64,000 bases of DNA from NCBI GenBank assembly GCA_958510875.1, contig OY294070.1, positions 45,469,299 through 45,533,298 on the forward strand, in the 5' to 3' direction. Position 1 is the first letter of the stretch; each line of letters begins with the position of its first letter. The stretch is from Endomychus coccineus (Eukaryota; Arthropoda; Insecta; Coleoptera; Endomychidae). The translations under genes and the position numbers were made by a program. Under the pieces are notes generated by a model. That model ran no database searches. It saw only the letters and a list, made by a program, of their open reading frames with translations, and was not told where the DNA came from. Of this stretch, positions 44,798-56,967 are shown in pieces.

Positions 44798-46034
44798 ATG
44801 CCACAGTCTCCTTCATCCTCCAGACGGAACAGCATCAGCTCCCGGCGGAACAGCAGCAGCAGCTTCACAACAGAACCGGCACCTTCTGCATCCCAAGACG
44901 CAGAAGACTCTACCACATTAGAGACGAACTACTCGAAGATCGTGGACATCCGACAACTCCTGGACTCAGGCGACAAGATCCAGACATCCCTTCAGAAGCT
45001 ACAGAAGATGAACTCTCTCTCCAAAGAATCATCCAACAGAAGACATGACATCACAAACACCTTGAACCACATCCAGCTAGAGGTCACTCACCTACTAATT
45101 AGGTACTCAAACCTCCTAGCACGATGCGACGCTGCGAAAGAAATGAGCAGCATACAAGAAGCGGTGGAAGCAGTTAAGGAAGCCGTCAGAAATGCAAAAC
45201 CCAAACACGAAAGCAACACACGATCCATACCAAAAACATACACAGACGCCATCAAGAAAACTGGAAGAGTCAAGGCGCCAACTGGCAAGACGATTGCTCC
45301 CTCCAACAGGGATACTATGATAGTATACCCCAAAAACCCAACAGCAGAATCCACGTGCGACGAAACCAAAGAGGCTCTCCTAAAGAACATCAAGCCACAA
45401 GAAATAGGACTACAACTTGACAGGATAACGGAAACCGGGAAGAATGGAATCCGCATAGAAGCCCCTGAAGGAAGCATCAGATCCCTCACAAAAGAGATTC
45501 TAGACAAAGCCGAACTTACTGCTAAAAAGAGTCAAAAAATGAAGCCACGCATCGCCATCCACCATGTTCCCGCCGACATGTCAGCTGAAGAGGTGAAAGA
45601 AGCCACGAAGGTGCAAAACTTCAAACCAGAAGAAGACGTCCCGGAAATCAAGAAAACTCCTCCACAAATTTGGCCCCAGAGACAAACAAACCGTCCATTG
45701 GGTCATAGAAACAGAGCAGCAAGCAGGAACCCGACTACTTGCCAGCGGAAGCCTGTACGTATCATGGTCCTCATGCAGAGTCAATGACCACATAAGAATT
45801 ATAAGGTGCTACAAATGCCAAAGAATCGGCCACCTTGCGAAGGAATGCAGAAGCCAAACCCAATGCGGGCACTGCGCGGGAGAACATGACGCCAAAGAAG
45901 AACCCACCTGCGCCAACTGCCAGAGATCACGAACAAAAGGCGACAGAATAAAACACGCCGCCTCTTCCAACAACTACCCTGCCTATGCAAAAAGAATTAA
46001 AGACTATGTTAATAACACTGACTTTGGACAGTAA
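44798..46034 (+). pseudogene. R1-3 ORF1 (gag-like), one frameshift
   Basis: The first frame begins with a Ser/Arg-rich stretch (MPQSPSSSRRNS), followed by a helical region and the conserved KTYTDAIKK and VPADMSAEEVKEA parts. Near 45650 an indel moves it to another frame, which reads VHWVIETE, ASGSLYVSWSSCRV and then zinc knuckles CYKCQRIGHLAKEC and CGHCAGEHDAKEEPTCANC. It stops at 46032-46034, overlapping the ORF2 start. The order matches R1-clade ORF1 proteins. Confidence 0.75.
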
Positions 46035-47987
46035 ACCAGGAGTAATCAAGATTGGCCAAATTAACACCCAAAACTCGAAGACAGCAACAGTCCAAGTCCG
46101 CGTACTAGCAGAAAAATCCAAATTAGACCTCGTCCTCATACAAGAGCCCTACATCTTCAAACCAGACAACCAACTAAGAAAAATCCCCGGTTATGGGGCC
46201 GCAACAAGAACAGCAAACATGCAGTCCAACCTAAGGTTTTACGCCAGCACCGCATGCTTCAATCCAGATCTTTACATTCTCCAGCTCACGCACTCAACTA
46301 CTACAACAACATCTGTAGCAGAAATATCCACAGGCAAAGACAGCATCTATATCATCAACACGTACTGCCCCTTCAGCGCGCCCATCGAAGACACGCTGGG
46401 AGACATCCAGACGGGAATCAACGAGCTCAGAGGAAAGAAAATCCTATTGGCAGGAGACTTCAACGCCAAATCTGAACTCTGGTTCTCCGCAAAAACAGAC
46501 TCAGAAGGCGAAATACTGGAAAACTTCATTGCGCAGAGCAATCTCTTCGTGCACAACGAGCCAGGCGAGCCACACACATACCTCTCCCCAAACGGCGCAG
46601 CAACAAATATCGACGTGACCATGACGTCAGGCAATCTCACCAAGAACATACAACAATGGAAAGTAATCCCAGAGGCCATCAACAGCGACCACCTATTGAT
46701 AACGTTCGATATATCAATTCGCACACCTGCACAACTACCGAACACAACACAGAAATTCAACATGAGGGAAGCGAACTCAAAAGCCATAACAAGGGAATGT
46801 AAACAGATGATGACCGAACTGGAGCGCAACATCACGAGAGAAGCGAGCAACGCCAACGTAGACCACAGGATCGAATCACTGATAGCAGGAATCATACGTA
46901 TCTGCAGCAAAGTTCTCCACATCACAAAACGCAGAACACCCCGTGGTGGAGCGACCAGCTCGAATCCTTCAAGAGAGCCGCCAAACAAGCTAAAAGAGCA
47001 TGGCAGAGAAGCATCACAGAGCAAGACAGGACGGAGAAGAAACTTCTATGTACCACAGCCATAAGGCAATACAAGAGGCAGATACGCATTGCAAAATCCA
47101 AGTCGTGGGAACAATTCGTTAAAGAGGACCTGGAAAGAGACCCCTGGGGAACAGTGTACAAACTTTCTTCCCGAAAGATTAAGACAGAGACCACCACCAA
47201 ATCTATATCCACTGGAAACACTACATCAAGCACGCAATCAGAAACACTAGAAACCCTCACGAACCGACTCATGCCAGAAGCAGATCTACCCGCTTACATA
47301 GCAACCAGGCAAGAAGCCAAACAATCATCACTATAGATGAGATCGAGAACGCCACATCGCGAGCTGCAAACAAAGCCCCTGGGAGAGACAACGTCCATGG
47401 CAAAGTTATCATAACCATCCTTCCGGAAATCAGAAATTTCCTTCATCAAATTTATAACGACTGCATCCTGGCCGGCTACTTCCCTAACCCCTGGAAGATC
47501 GGAAAGCTAGTCACCATCCTAAAAGCACCCGACAAGGAACCCTCGGACCCGAAATCATACAGGCCAACCTCACTTCTTCCTGAATTTAGCAAAACATTGG
47601 AAAGAAACCTTCCCGATGACATACTACAGCTCATCAAAAGCTACCTAAGTAATATAAAAATCGAATATTCATCCGTCAATTACTCCGTCACTAAACTACT
47701 ATCCAAGGGATGCCCGCAGGAATCGGAACACCCTTTTATGAATTGACCTGCCGGAAGGATGCTCCACTTTCACGTATGCAGACGACGGAGCCACCACCAT
47801 TGCAGAGAACACAAGGCGCGAACTTGAAAGTAAGGCAGCAGAGACACTATGCGAAATACACGGTCTTCGGAAAACTAAGCAGAGACCCGATCGTTAAGCT
47901 ATACAATGAAAACGTCAAACGCGTGCACCAATTCGAATATCTTGGAGTCACCCTTGACCACAAGTTAAAATACTGTAACGGAGCTTA
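46006..47987 (+). pseudogene. R1-3 ORF2: endonuclease and partial RT
   Basis: The endonuclease is well kept from about 46006: IGQINTQNSKTATVQVRVLA, LIQEPYIFKP, LLAGDFNAKSELW, TNIDVTMTSG and SDHLLITF. After a shift near 46920 the RT N-terminus appears (TPWWSDQLESFKRAAKQAKR, then KAPGRDNVHGKV and SYRPTSLLPEFSKTLER). The segment from there to DILQLIKSYLSN is missing, including the first catalytic Asp region. GCPQES follows, then YADD (47775-47786) in another frame. No RNase H or C-terminal knuckle remains. Confidence 0.75.
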
Positions 47988-48152
47988 AATTTTGAAATAT
48001 CATTTATTTTAGATCAGGCAGTAAATACGAATATTACACGTAAATTCCGGTTGAACAGTTCATTATTTCAACAGATATGCGTGAGCTCCGAATGTATATT
48101 CCGTAATTGTCACTTTTCTAAATCTCCGTAATTTTGAATAAGTAGAGGAGTA
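47988..48152. other. Unassigned spacer between R1-3 and the pogo-like element
   Basis: AT-rich, no frame or motif recognised. Confidence 0.4.
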
Positions 48153-48557
48153 AGGGAGACTGGGGATGGTTGATACAAGGGAAGGCTTGAAACACGTTCA
48201 AATTTCCCGCCTCGGTATTTCAAAGAAGGCGTAACCACGTGCAGTGCCGACTGTAAATGTTGAAATAGTGTCAGTTAAAATCTAGCAACGATCGCGTCAC
48301 GCATAAAAGTTTTTAAGGTTAAAGTGTGTTTTCTACCTATTCGATGTAAGTTTTTGCATAACAAACGTAAGGCTTTATCCTTAGATTAGGGAAGAGAGTG
48401 GATACCGCGCATCCTATAAGCGCAATGATTCGATTCTGTTACAACATTTTTGAGGCGGCCATTGATTATGTGGCAGACAAAGCGGTTGCAGTGTTTGGTG
48501 TTACTCGTGTATTTTTGAGTGAAAATTAGCAGTGATTAATAAACAACAGTGAATTTC

Positions 48558-51500
48558 ATGATGGTGAATTGTTCAGCATATAAATGTAAAAGTCGCAGCG
48601 AGAAAAAGGAAGCAGGAATCTCTTTTCACAGGTAAGAATAATGATGGTGCATAGTGACACAATGTCTTTATGTGGATTTTATTTATACTTGAGCTAAAAT
48701 TTGCCACATAATCTTTTAACATATGTTAGGATATGTTTATTACAACCAATTTCAACTATTTTTATTAGGCATTTCAATAATTTTCATATATAAATTTCCA
48801 TTTAAAATCTGCTTCTTTGTCTCAGATTGTCATTTTGCCAGTGGCGTCGACATTGTTTGTTTCAATTTCCTTTTATTTTAAAATTAAAAGCATAAAATAT
48901 ATTATCCTAGATCAAAATATTTTGATCTAGGTATATTATTTTACTTGACAATTTAAAAAATATAGGTATTTTTTTTAGCTTTCCGAAGGATCTAGTTAAG
49001 TGCAAAATGTGGTTGGATAACATGAAACTTGACAAATGGGAGCCAACTAAATACTCCAGAATTTGTTCCAAACATTTTGAGGAACGTTATTTATACCGGT
49101 CTGAAACAGAGTCAAGAGTTCGTTTGTTGAGTGAAGCCATCCCAACAATTTTTCCCGAGTTGCCAAAATATTTACAATCAAAAAAGGTAAAACCTAATAT
49201 TTTGTGTTTTTTTTTTAATTTTGACTATTTTCCAACAAATAAGAAATAAAATAAGAAAGTTAAAAGATAACCAACTCTTATTTTATTTTAATTTTTTTGA
49301 TAGAACTGTCACATATAAAATAATACCTCTTAACTCTTATTTTATTTGTTGGATAAACCCACCATAACATATCAGTTGCTAAAACTCCGAAATTGTCATA
49401 AATTTGGCTAACAAACAGCAATACCTAACAAACCTGATTAATACATGTAGCAATATTATGTATTATCAAATTATTGCTGCATTATATATATTTTGTTTTT
49501 CAGGCAGTTAAGAGAGCACATGGCATAGTTTCCCTTAAGAGTATAATTCAAAATTTGCAGAAAAAAATTTGTTGCTTGATGAACAGGTAGCAATTTTACA
49601 AAATATGTCAGTAATTAACCAAGGAATGTTGCAGAAAAATTTAGTACAGGCAAAAAATACTCCCCTGAATTACGTTTGCCATAAGCTTAAACTTTTTGTC
49701 TCCAAAGGCGTATAATTATGTTAGGAATGTCTTCAATACTTCCTTACCCCACCCTAGCACAATAGGGAAATGGCTACAAAATATTAACGCAGCCCCTGGT
49801 TTTACAGCTGAAGCTTTTAATACTCTTCAAGCAAAAGTTGACATTTCTGACCAACAATGCATTAATAATAGATGAAATGTCTATACGCAAACATTTGGAA
49901 GCCAACTAAATACTCCAGAATTTGTTCCAAACATTTTGAGGAACGTTATTTATACCGGTCTGAAACAGAGTCAAGAGTTCGTTTGTTGAGTGAAGCCATC
50001 CCAACAATTTTTCCCGAGTTGCCAAAATATTTACAATCAAAAAAGGTAAAACCTAATATTTTGTGTTTTTTTTTTAATTTTGACTATTTTCCAACAAATA
50101 AGAAATAAAATAAGAAAGTTAAAAGATAACCAACTCTTATTTTATTTTAATTTTTTTGATAGAACTGTCACATATAAAATAATACCTCTTAACTCTTATT
50201 TTATTTTATTTGTTGGATAAACCCACCATAACATATCAGTTGCTAAAACTCCGAAATTGTCATAAATTTGGCTAACAAACAGCAATACCTAACAAACCTG
50301 ATTAATACATGTAGCAATATTATGTATTATCAAATTATTGCTGCATTATATATATTTTGTTTTTCAGGCAGTTAAGAGAGCACATGGCATAGTTTCCCTT
50401 AAGAGTATAATTCAAAATTTGCAGAAAAAAATTTGTTGCTTGATGAACAGGTAGCAATTTTACAAAATATGTCAGTAATTAACCAAGGAATGTTGCAGAA
50501 AAATTTAGTACAGGCAAAAAATACTCCCCTGAATTACGTTTGCCATAAGCTTAAACTTTTTGTCTCCAAAGGCGTATAATTATGTTAGGAATGTCTTCAA
50601 TACTTCCTTACCCCACCCTAGCACAATAGGGAAATGGCTACAAAATATTAACGCAGCCCCTGGTTTTACAGCTGAAGCTTTTAATACTCTTCAAGCAAAA
50701 GTTGACATTTCTGACCAACAATGCATTAATAATAGATGAAATGTCTATACGCAAACATTTGGAATGGGATGGAAAGAATTTTCATGGTTATGTTAATTGT
50801 GGTACTGAAATTAATGATGATAGAAACGAATTAGCAAAGGAAGCTTTTGTCTTATTAATTTCATGCATTGATGGCACCTGGAAACTACCAGTAGGTTATT
50901 TTTTGACTAATGGCTTGAATGGCCAGCAAAAGCATTCACTTGTAAAGCAGTGTATCATGTTGGTAGAAAAAACTGGAGCACGAGTAGTCTCTTTGACATG
51001 TGATGGTGCCCCATCTAATATTAGTATGGCAAATTTATTGGGATGCTCTTTTGTATTTCCCAATATTCAAACTAGATTTGGTGATACATCCAATCCAAAA
51101 TATTTTTTCCTTGATCCATGTCACATGGTCAAGCTGGTTAGGAATGCCTTTGGCGAAAAAAAAATATTTGTTGATGAAGATGGAAATTTTATTAATTGGA
51201 AGTACATTGAAGCCTTAGAAGAATTGCAGGAAAATGAGGGTCTACACATCGGTAATAAATTACGTAAATCACATATCAATTTTTTAAAGCAGAAAATGAA
51301 GGTGAGGCTTGCTGTTCAATTGTTAAGTGAGTCAGTTGCTGATTCTTTAGAATATTGTGAAAATAAGTTGGGTCTAGAGGAATTTAAAGGATGTAGTGGG
51401 ACTGTAAGATTTTTGAGAACACTAAATAATATATTTGATATTCTTAATAGTAGGTCTTTGGCACCACCAGGATTTAAAAAAGCTTTATGTGAAAAAAATA

Positions 51501-52491
51501 TAGGTAAAACAACGAAATTTATAGATTTTGCCATAACTTATCTCTCAAAATTAACCTTTGTAGATAAACAATTAATAATTGAGTCTCAACGCAAAACTGG
51601 GTTTATTGGGCTCATTATATGTTTAAAAAGTGCATTACAATTATTTAGTCATTTAGCGGTCAAAGAAAAATTATTAATTTATCTTCCACTGTATAAGGTT
51701 AGTCAGGACCACTAGAGCTATTTTTTTCATCCGTTCGGTCAAAAGGTGGATGAAATAATAATCCCACTGCCCGTCAATTTATGGGTGCATATAAGCGCCT
51801 TGTTATTCGGGGGGAAGTCAGGGAGCATGGGGTTGGGAATTGCATTCCTCTTGACCAAATACCAGTTTTAGTGAGCTCAAGTAGAATTAGTTCGAACAAT
51901 CCTGAACAAAATATAAACTTGAGCTTACCTGGATTCAAGCAAAATGAAATAATTGAAGAAGAAATATATACGACATGGAAAGATCATGATTATATTATCA
52001 ATGATATGGTTTTATCAGATTTCTCTGAGCAAGTGGTTGTATATATATCAGGTTTTGTAACACATCAGTTACAAAAAATTATAAAATGTGAAGCTTGTAT
52101 TGGCGCTTTAAGTGGAAATCGAGCAAATTTTCTTAATTCACTAATTTGTCAAAAAACCCATGGCGGATTAACATATCCCTCTCAGGATGTTGTGAAAATT
52201 TGTTTAAAAGCTGAACGTTGTTTAAGATTTTATATAAATAATTTAAATAAAAAAAATATATTACTTACTCTAACAAATGAGATTATGTCTGATTGCCTAG
52301 ACTCTAATTTGTTTCAAGAGTTAGATAATCACGTTTTAGAAAGTCCAGTCAATCACACATATTTTCTTATCAAGTCGATATGTACTAAATATTTAAATGT
52401 TAGAATACATTTTATTACAAAAAGACAGTCACAACAAGCTAATCCAGTGAGAAGTCAGTTAACAAAACTTATTTTGTTTAAGGGACAATAA
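48558..52491 (+). pseudogene. THAP-domain P-like transposase of element 2, broken
   Basis: Exon 1 (48558-48631) gives VNCSAYKCKSRSEKK, the first THAP cysteine pair. Exon 2 (48979-49186) joins in phase with FPKDLVKCKMWLDNM, RICSKHFEERYL and EAIPTIFPELP, completing the domain. Exon 3 starts at 49504 (copy at 50368) but is frameshifted; LSPKAYNYVRNVFNTSLPHP and KWLQNINAAPGFTAEAF are readable. The catalytic frame 50702-51715 has IIDEMSIRKHLEWDG, LTCDGAPSN and FLDPCHMVKLVRNAFG. A one-base loss after SQDH (51713) and a TGA at 51748-51750 (normally Trp after SKGG) break it. The last frame 51781-52491 starts MGAYKRL. Confidence 0.9.
49041..50763 (+). repeat. 859-bp tandem duplication inside P-like element 2
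   Basis: 49041-49899 is repeated at 49900-50763. The copies are nearly identical; the second has an extra TTTTA in an AT tract. The repeated part covers the end of THAP exon 2, an intron and exon 3 up to the first catalytic motif. The junction lies between CATTTGGA and AGCCAAC. Confidence 0.95.
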
Positions 52492-52991
52492 TGTAGATTG
52501 TAATGTAGGTATGTAGGTCCTTATTTTAAAATTGAGCACCTACCTAGTATGATTATGAATATATTTTTATATTAATAAAACTTGTTTAAAAAAATCCTGT
52601 CTTGTCTTGTTTTATTTTATATATCAAGTCCCAACAAATAATTAAAAATGCAGAAAGCTGTTTAATAGCACCTTATGAAATTTTTTGATAATCTGTAAAA
52701 TTAAATTTCTTATATTTCTATCATAATATAACAATAAATCGATAATTGAAAATTATCTAACTACGCCACTGGGCCAGCCGGCGATGTGGCAGGTGGTAAC
52801 AAATGTCATTGAGTTGTTACGCATCCTCTCTCTTCCCTAATCTAAGGCTTTATCTATTTAACAATGAAAACTAACGAAATTCATTACTTTATGCTTGAAG
52901 CGCATTTCATTTAGAACATAGAGGCCGGTAGTATAGATCTTTAATTGAATATCGTAATATGTTCACGTCATATATTTCCTAAATTTGTCTT

Positions 52992-53048
52992 CTCGGGAGG
53001 TTTGATACAGTTTGTGTCGGGAGGGTTGATACGCGTATCAAACCTCCC
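52992..53048. promoter_or_regulatory. Subterminal repeat cluster of the pogo-like element
   Basis: GGGAGGTTTGATAC, GGGAGGGTTGATAC and its inverted form GTATCAAACCTCCC occur within 57 bp; the last two form a near-perfect hairpin (53019-53048). A related GGGGATGGTTGATAC lies at the left end (48162-48176). They are likely transposase-binding sites. Confidence 0.55.
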
Positions 53049-53141
53049 TATATGAAGTGAATGTATGTTGTATTTATTTATTTTATAATTTATAACAATT
53101 TATTTAGGTTAATTGAGTAGGTACATTGTTTTAGATGCCGT

Positions 53142-55011
53142 TTGAATGGGAATGCTAAGACAAAGTATTACCCAGATGATTTAAAAAGAGCAGTGCTTGA
53201 AGTATTGAATAAAAATAAAGGACTTAGGCCTACTGCCAAAAAGTACAATGTTGACAAAATGACATTGAAAAGATATGTTTCGAAATACCAAGGGGATAAA
53301 GGTATTACTTTTTCACCAAATTTTGTCACTGTACAAATTTTTTCGCCTCATGAAGAATCGCTTTTAATGGAATATTTGCGCTCACTTCTGCAAACCTTCA
53401 GTATGGTCTTACGCCCAAGCAAACAAGGAAATTTGTGTATCAATTTGGGCAAGAAAACAATAAAAAGCTACCAGAAAACTGAAAAAAAAACGAGTGTGCT
53501 TCCTACGACTGGCTTAGAGGTTTCATGTCACGTCATCCCCAATTATCCTTGAGAAATCCTGAAGCAACTAGCTTGGGCAGAGCGACTGCGTTCAATCGAC
53601 ATAATGTGGACGAATTTCACAAGAATTTGCGCAATCTAATGGACCGGGAAGCTTTTGGTCCAGAATCCATATATAACGTAGACGAAATTGGAGTAACGAC
53701 TGCGCACGAACCTCAAAAGATCATTGCTCGTAAAGGGCAAAAGCAAATTTCAAAAACTACTTCTGCAGAACGTGGAACACTAGTAAAAATTTATTGTGCT
53801 ATAAATGCATTGGGAAATTCAGTGCCACCATTATTTATATTTCCTCGTGTTAGAATACAAGATTACATGACCCAAGGTGCTTCTCCAGGTTCCATTGCTG
53901 TGATTCATGATAGCGGTTGGATGACCAATGATAATTTCGAGAAATACCTAGATCACTTCATAAAACACGCAAAATGTTCGAGAGAAAACAAATGTATATT
54001 GGTCCTTGACAATCACGATAGTCATATTTCACCCAAAGGCTTAGACACGTGTAAATTAAACGGCATCCATTTGTTAACCTTACCACCTCACACGAGCCAC
54101 CGATTACAACCACTGGATGTATCGGTTTTGGTCCATTCAAGAGATATTATAATGAGCAGGCAGATGCTTGGATGGTTAGTCATCCGGGACAAACTATTTC
54201 ATTAAAACATATATCGGAATTAGTTGGATTAGCTTATGTTAGAGCATTCTCACCTTCGAATATAACAAAATGATTTTCCACTACTGGAATTTATCCCTTC
54301 GACCCACATTTATTTGAAGATCTCGGTTTCGCAAGAGCAGAAGTTACAAACAGACCGTATCAGGAAGTAGGGCAAAACCCTGAAAAAGAACCGGATATAG
54401 ATGACCCAACAGCTCAACCTGGCACATCCTTATCTCAGCAGGAGTCACCGGATATAGATGACCCAACAGCTCAACCTGGCACATCCTTATCTCAGCAGGA
54501 GTCACCGGATATAGATGACCCAACAGCTCAACCTGGCACATCCTTATCTCAGCAGGAGTCACCGGATATAGATGACCCAACAGCTCAACCTGGCACATCC
54601 TTATCTCAGCAGGAGTCACCGGATATAGATGACCCAACAGCTCAACCTGGCACATCCTTATCTCAGCAGGAGTCACCGGATATAGATAACGCAACAGCTC
54701 AACCTGGCACATCCTCAAGCACCACATCTGATTTATTGAAAAGCCCCGAAGAAGTTCGTCCTTATCCCAAGGCACTGCCACGGAAGAAAAAAGGTGGCAG
54801 AGAGCCTGGCCGGACCAGAATCTTAACCGACACCCCGGGAAAAGAGGCCATTGAGGCCGAATATAATATAAGGGAAGAAAAAAAGGGTAAAAACAAAAAG
54901 GGTATATTCTTTGTCAATATACCCCGTGGAAGTAAAATGAACATGAAAGAAAATGTTTATTCAAATGATGTTAAGGAAATGACCAGTCACCTCTGCTTCT
55001 TCCGGAAATAA
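53142..55011 (+). pseudogene. pogo-like transposase (HTH and DDE), frameshifted
   Basis: The frame at 53142 gives a psq/CENP-B type helix-turn-helix (YPDDLKRAVLEVLNKNKG, then MTLKRYVSKYQ). No in-frame ATG is clear. A shift near 53390 moves it to a frame with YGLTPKQTRKFVYQFGQEN and SRHPQLSLRNPEATSLGRA. The DDE domain shows NVDEIG, LVLDNHDSH and LPPHTSHRLQPLD; after another shift near 54125 the frame continues (SELVGLAYVRAFSPSNITK) to a TGA at 54271-54273 and beyond. Then come a 19-residue tandem repeat and a basic C-terminal tail (PYPKALPRKKKGGREPG, RTRILTDTPGKEAIE). Residues after about 54890 may belong to the neighbouring env-type fragment. Confidence 0.8.
54391..54716 (+). repeat. 57-bp coding minisatellite in the pogo-like transposase
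   Basis: Five full copies (54391, 54448, 54505, 54562, 54619) and a partial sixth (54676-54716). Each encodes SPDIDDPTAQPGTSLSQQE. The copies are almost identical, so the expansion is recent. Confidence 0.95.
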
Positions 55012-55412
55012 AAATGCCAAAATTGAGCAACCTAACATTTAGACCTATACATCTCAAACAAACAAATTTCGGACAGATCAAGCATATTGTCGGAGAAGAA
55101 AACAGCGTCCCTTTATTACAACCTACGGACACCAACCTTTATGATCATCCTGCCATTTGGACCACTCCAGTATACGTAATCATCGTAATCGGTGTAATAT
55201 GTGCAGTGGTGTATCTTACGGAAAGAAAATCAAAAATTATTGTGAAAAGTGAACCCACAGTTAAATTTAGTGCAGTGCCTAAGAACAAAGATAATGACAA
55301 AATAATTGAAATCCCTCTCAAAATGTGAAATTCAGAATTTCTCATGTTAACTAATTTTATGTTTAACTTTTATTGTCACATGCTTCTCATGTTCCAATCT
55401 TACGGATGAAGG
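54891..55412 (+). pseudogene. env: Second errantivirus env C-terminal fragment
   Basis: A 104-residue frame (55014-55328) has a hydrophobic membrane span (VYVIIVIGVICAVVYL, about 55169-55216) followed by a basic, Pro/Val-rich tail ending KIIEIPLK. This resembles the Env tail of the provirus at 43970-44116 but belongs to another family member. A purine-rich GATGAAGGGG before 55413 may be a polypurine tract. Only the end of the gene is present. Confidence 0.6.
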
Positions 55413-55650
55413 GGTAATATATGTATCATTGTTTATACTTCTTAGGTAGCCTGGACCGTTCCATTATTATAATATGCTTATCATGTAGTTTATAATGAAT
55501 TAACTAGAATCAACGATCCAGCAGCCGGTAGTATTCAGATAAGATTTAACACGCTTACTTCGAATAACTCAACGTTAATTGTAAAAGTTCAAAATAAATA
55601 AATATTGCTTTTAATTGAAAACTTCTATTAAAACCCACACTTATGTAACT
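55413..55650 (+). repeat. Possible LTR following the env fragment
   Basis: Starts GTAATATATG right after a purine run and contains GATCCAGCAG and an AATAAATAAA signal, much as the LTRs at 37424 and 44145 do. No partner LTR is in the window, so the right boundary is approximate. Confidence 0.4.
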
Positions 55651-56690
55651 AGCAGCTGCTATTTCGTTTAAAAATACTTTACAGCAATCAAAATATGTAA
55701 CTTTAACAACTGATATTTGGACAGACCTTCAAACAAAACGTTTCCTTAGTGTCACTATATATTATATTTCGGAATCTAAATTTATCTGCGATACTAGGAT
55801 TGATAGAATTAACAGGATCTCATACGGCCCATTATCTTTCTGCAGAGCTTTGGAAAATCATTTCTGAATGGAATATAAATTATAATGACGTTGTAGCAGG
55901 GGTAAAAGATAATGGGGCAAATATAGTAAAAGCTGTCTATACGTTCGGAAAAAACAGGCACATACCCTGTTTTGCACATACATTAAATTTAGTTTGTGAA
56001 AACTCCATCACAAACACGCATAACTTGAACGGATCATCATCAAAAATAAGAAATATCGTTACAAAATATAAAAAATTATTTTAGACGTCAAAACAAGGTT
56101 GAATTCCACTTTCTACAAGATCAGTCGATTTGTTGAGCTTGCTCCGATGATTGCTAATATAATTTTTAATGATGCCATCAACTTTGGGCCAACAATTGAA
56201 AAGAGCTTTATTATCAAAATTCACTAAGCGGTTTGAAAAAATCGGAAAATCTCATCTGCTAGCAAGCGCCACGCTACTCGACCTACGGTTTAAACAATTG
56301 CACATTGAGGATGCATTAGCCGGTGCAGCAATAATAAATGGTTTGAAAAAATATTGCTGCAGAATCAGAGCCGAATAGATCTGGAAGTAGTATTCCTGGT
56401 TCTGCTTCTCATGAAATTTCGCAATATTAACAATCGCCTGTACAAATGTTGAGTCAAGACCTTTTGTTAATTCGGAGTGAAATTAAAAAAAATTTTCCTA
56501 ATTTATACAAAGAAGCACAAACACATTTAGGTATTGTTGCTACCTCGGTGCCATCCGAACGGCTATTTTCTAAGGCTGGTGCCACAACTACTAAAACCCG
56601 CAACAGAATAACTGGAAAAAGATTATCTAAATTGTTATTTTTACAATCACTTCTATCTGAATACTGGAATTGAATTATGTTTTTTATTAT
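55651..56690 (+). pseudogene. hAT-family transposase remnant
   Basis: Broken in several frames. Motifs in order: LTTDIWTDLQTKRFLSVTI (about 55698), KDNGANIVKAV with CFAHTLNLVCENS (about 55905-56005), LLASATLLDLRFK (about 56262) and the C-terminal dimerisation block GIVATSVPSERLFSKAG followed by RNRITGKRLSKLLFLQSL to a stop at 56671-56673. These mark a ZBED-like hAT transposase. The BED zinc finger and the N-terminal part are missing, and parts between the motifs are deleted. No ends or target duplication are identified. Confidence 0.8.
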
Positions 56691-56967
56691 TATTTATTGG
56701 AATTATTTCCATTTTTTCTTATATTTATAACGTAATATATTTTTTTAGGTTGTTCATATCATAATAGCTTGAACGGTGTGAGAGCGCGTTCTGCTGTCCT
56801 GCTTTTGATTGATGTTTACACAGTTATAGTTAGTGGTTAATTTATATGCTTCAAATAACTGGAACTACCATTAGGGGTGTTGTATCTCCGTAAGTGAATT
56901 TTAAATTTTCTATTGTCCAGTTGCGATATTTTTGGTGTTCTACGTAAACATTAAATGCCAGTTCCCA

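Larger units (their letters stand above)
44405..47987 (+). mobile_element. R1-like element 3 (R1-3), 3' truncated
   Basis: It follows R1-2 head to tail. The 5' UTR (44405-44797), ORF1 and most of ORF2 are present, but the sequence ends shortly after the RT motif LGVTLDHKLKY at about 47987. The sense strand is rich in A and C and poor in G, unlike R1-2. RT has an internal gap. What truncated it is not clear; a pogo-like element starts about 165 bp downstream. Confidence 0.75.
48380..52846 (+). mobile_element. P-like (THAP) DNA transposon 2, inserted in the pogo-like element
   Basis: Inverted ends CTTAGATTAGGGAAGAGAG (19 bp; about 23 bp with one mismatch) lie at 48380-48398 and 52828-52846. 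They are flanked by a perfect 8-bp duplication GCTTTATC at 48372-48379 and 52847-52854. It encodes a THAP transposase, now frameshifted, and has an 859-bp internal duplication. It is unrelated in its ends to P-like element 1. Confidence 0.95.
48153..54890 (+). mobile_element. pogo-like DNA transposon, split by P-like element 2 and 3' truncated
   Basis: The left end begins after a TA (48151-48152), the duplication of Tc1/mariner-pogo elements, with AGGGAGACTGGGGATGG. The element is interrupted at 48380-52846 and continues at 52855 with GGGAGG-TTTGATAC motifs and a transposase region. Its right inverted end is not found; errantivirus-type sequence begins near 54890, so the 3' end is lost. Confidence 0.7.

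Noticed and set aside
54391..54716. CRISPR array
   Set aside because: Direct tandem repeats without spacers, inside a eukaryotic transposase frame.
54344..54781. 145-codon minus-strand repetitive frame
   Set aside because: It is the antisense of the 57-bp coding minisatellite in the pogo-like transposase.
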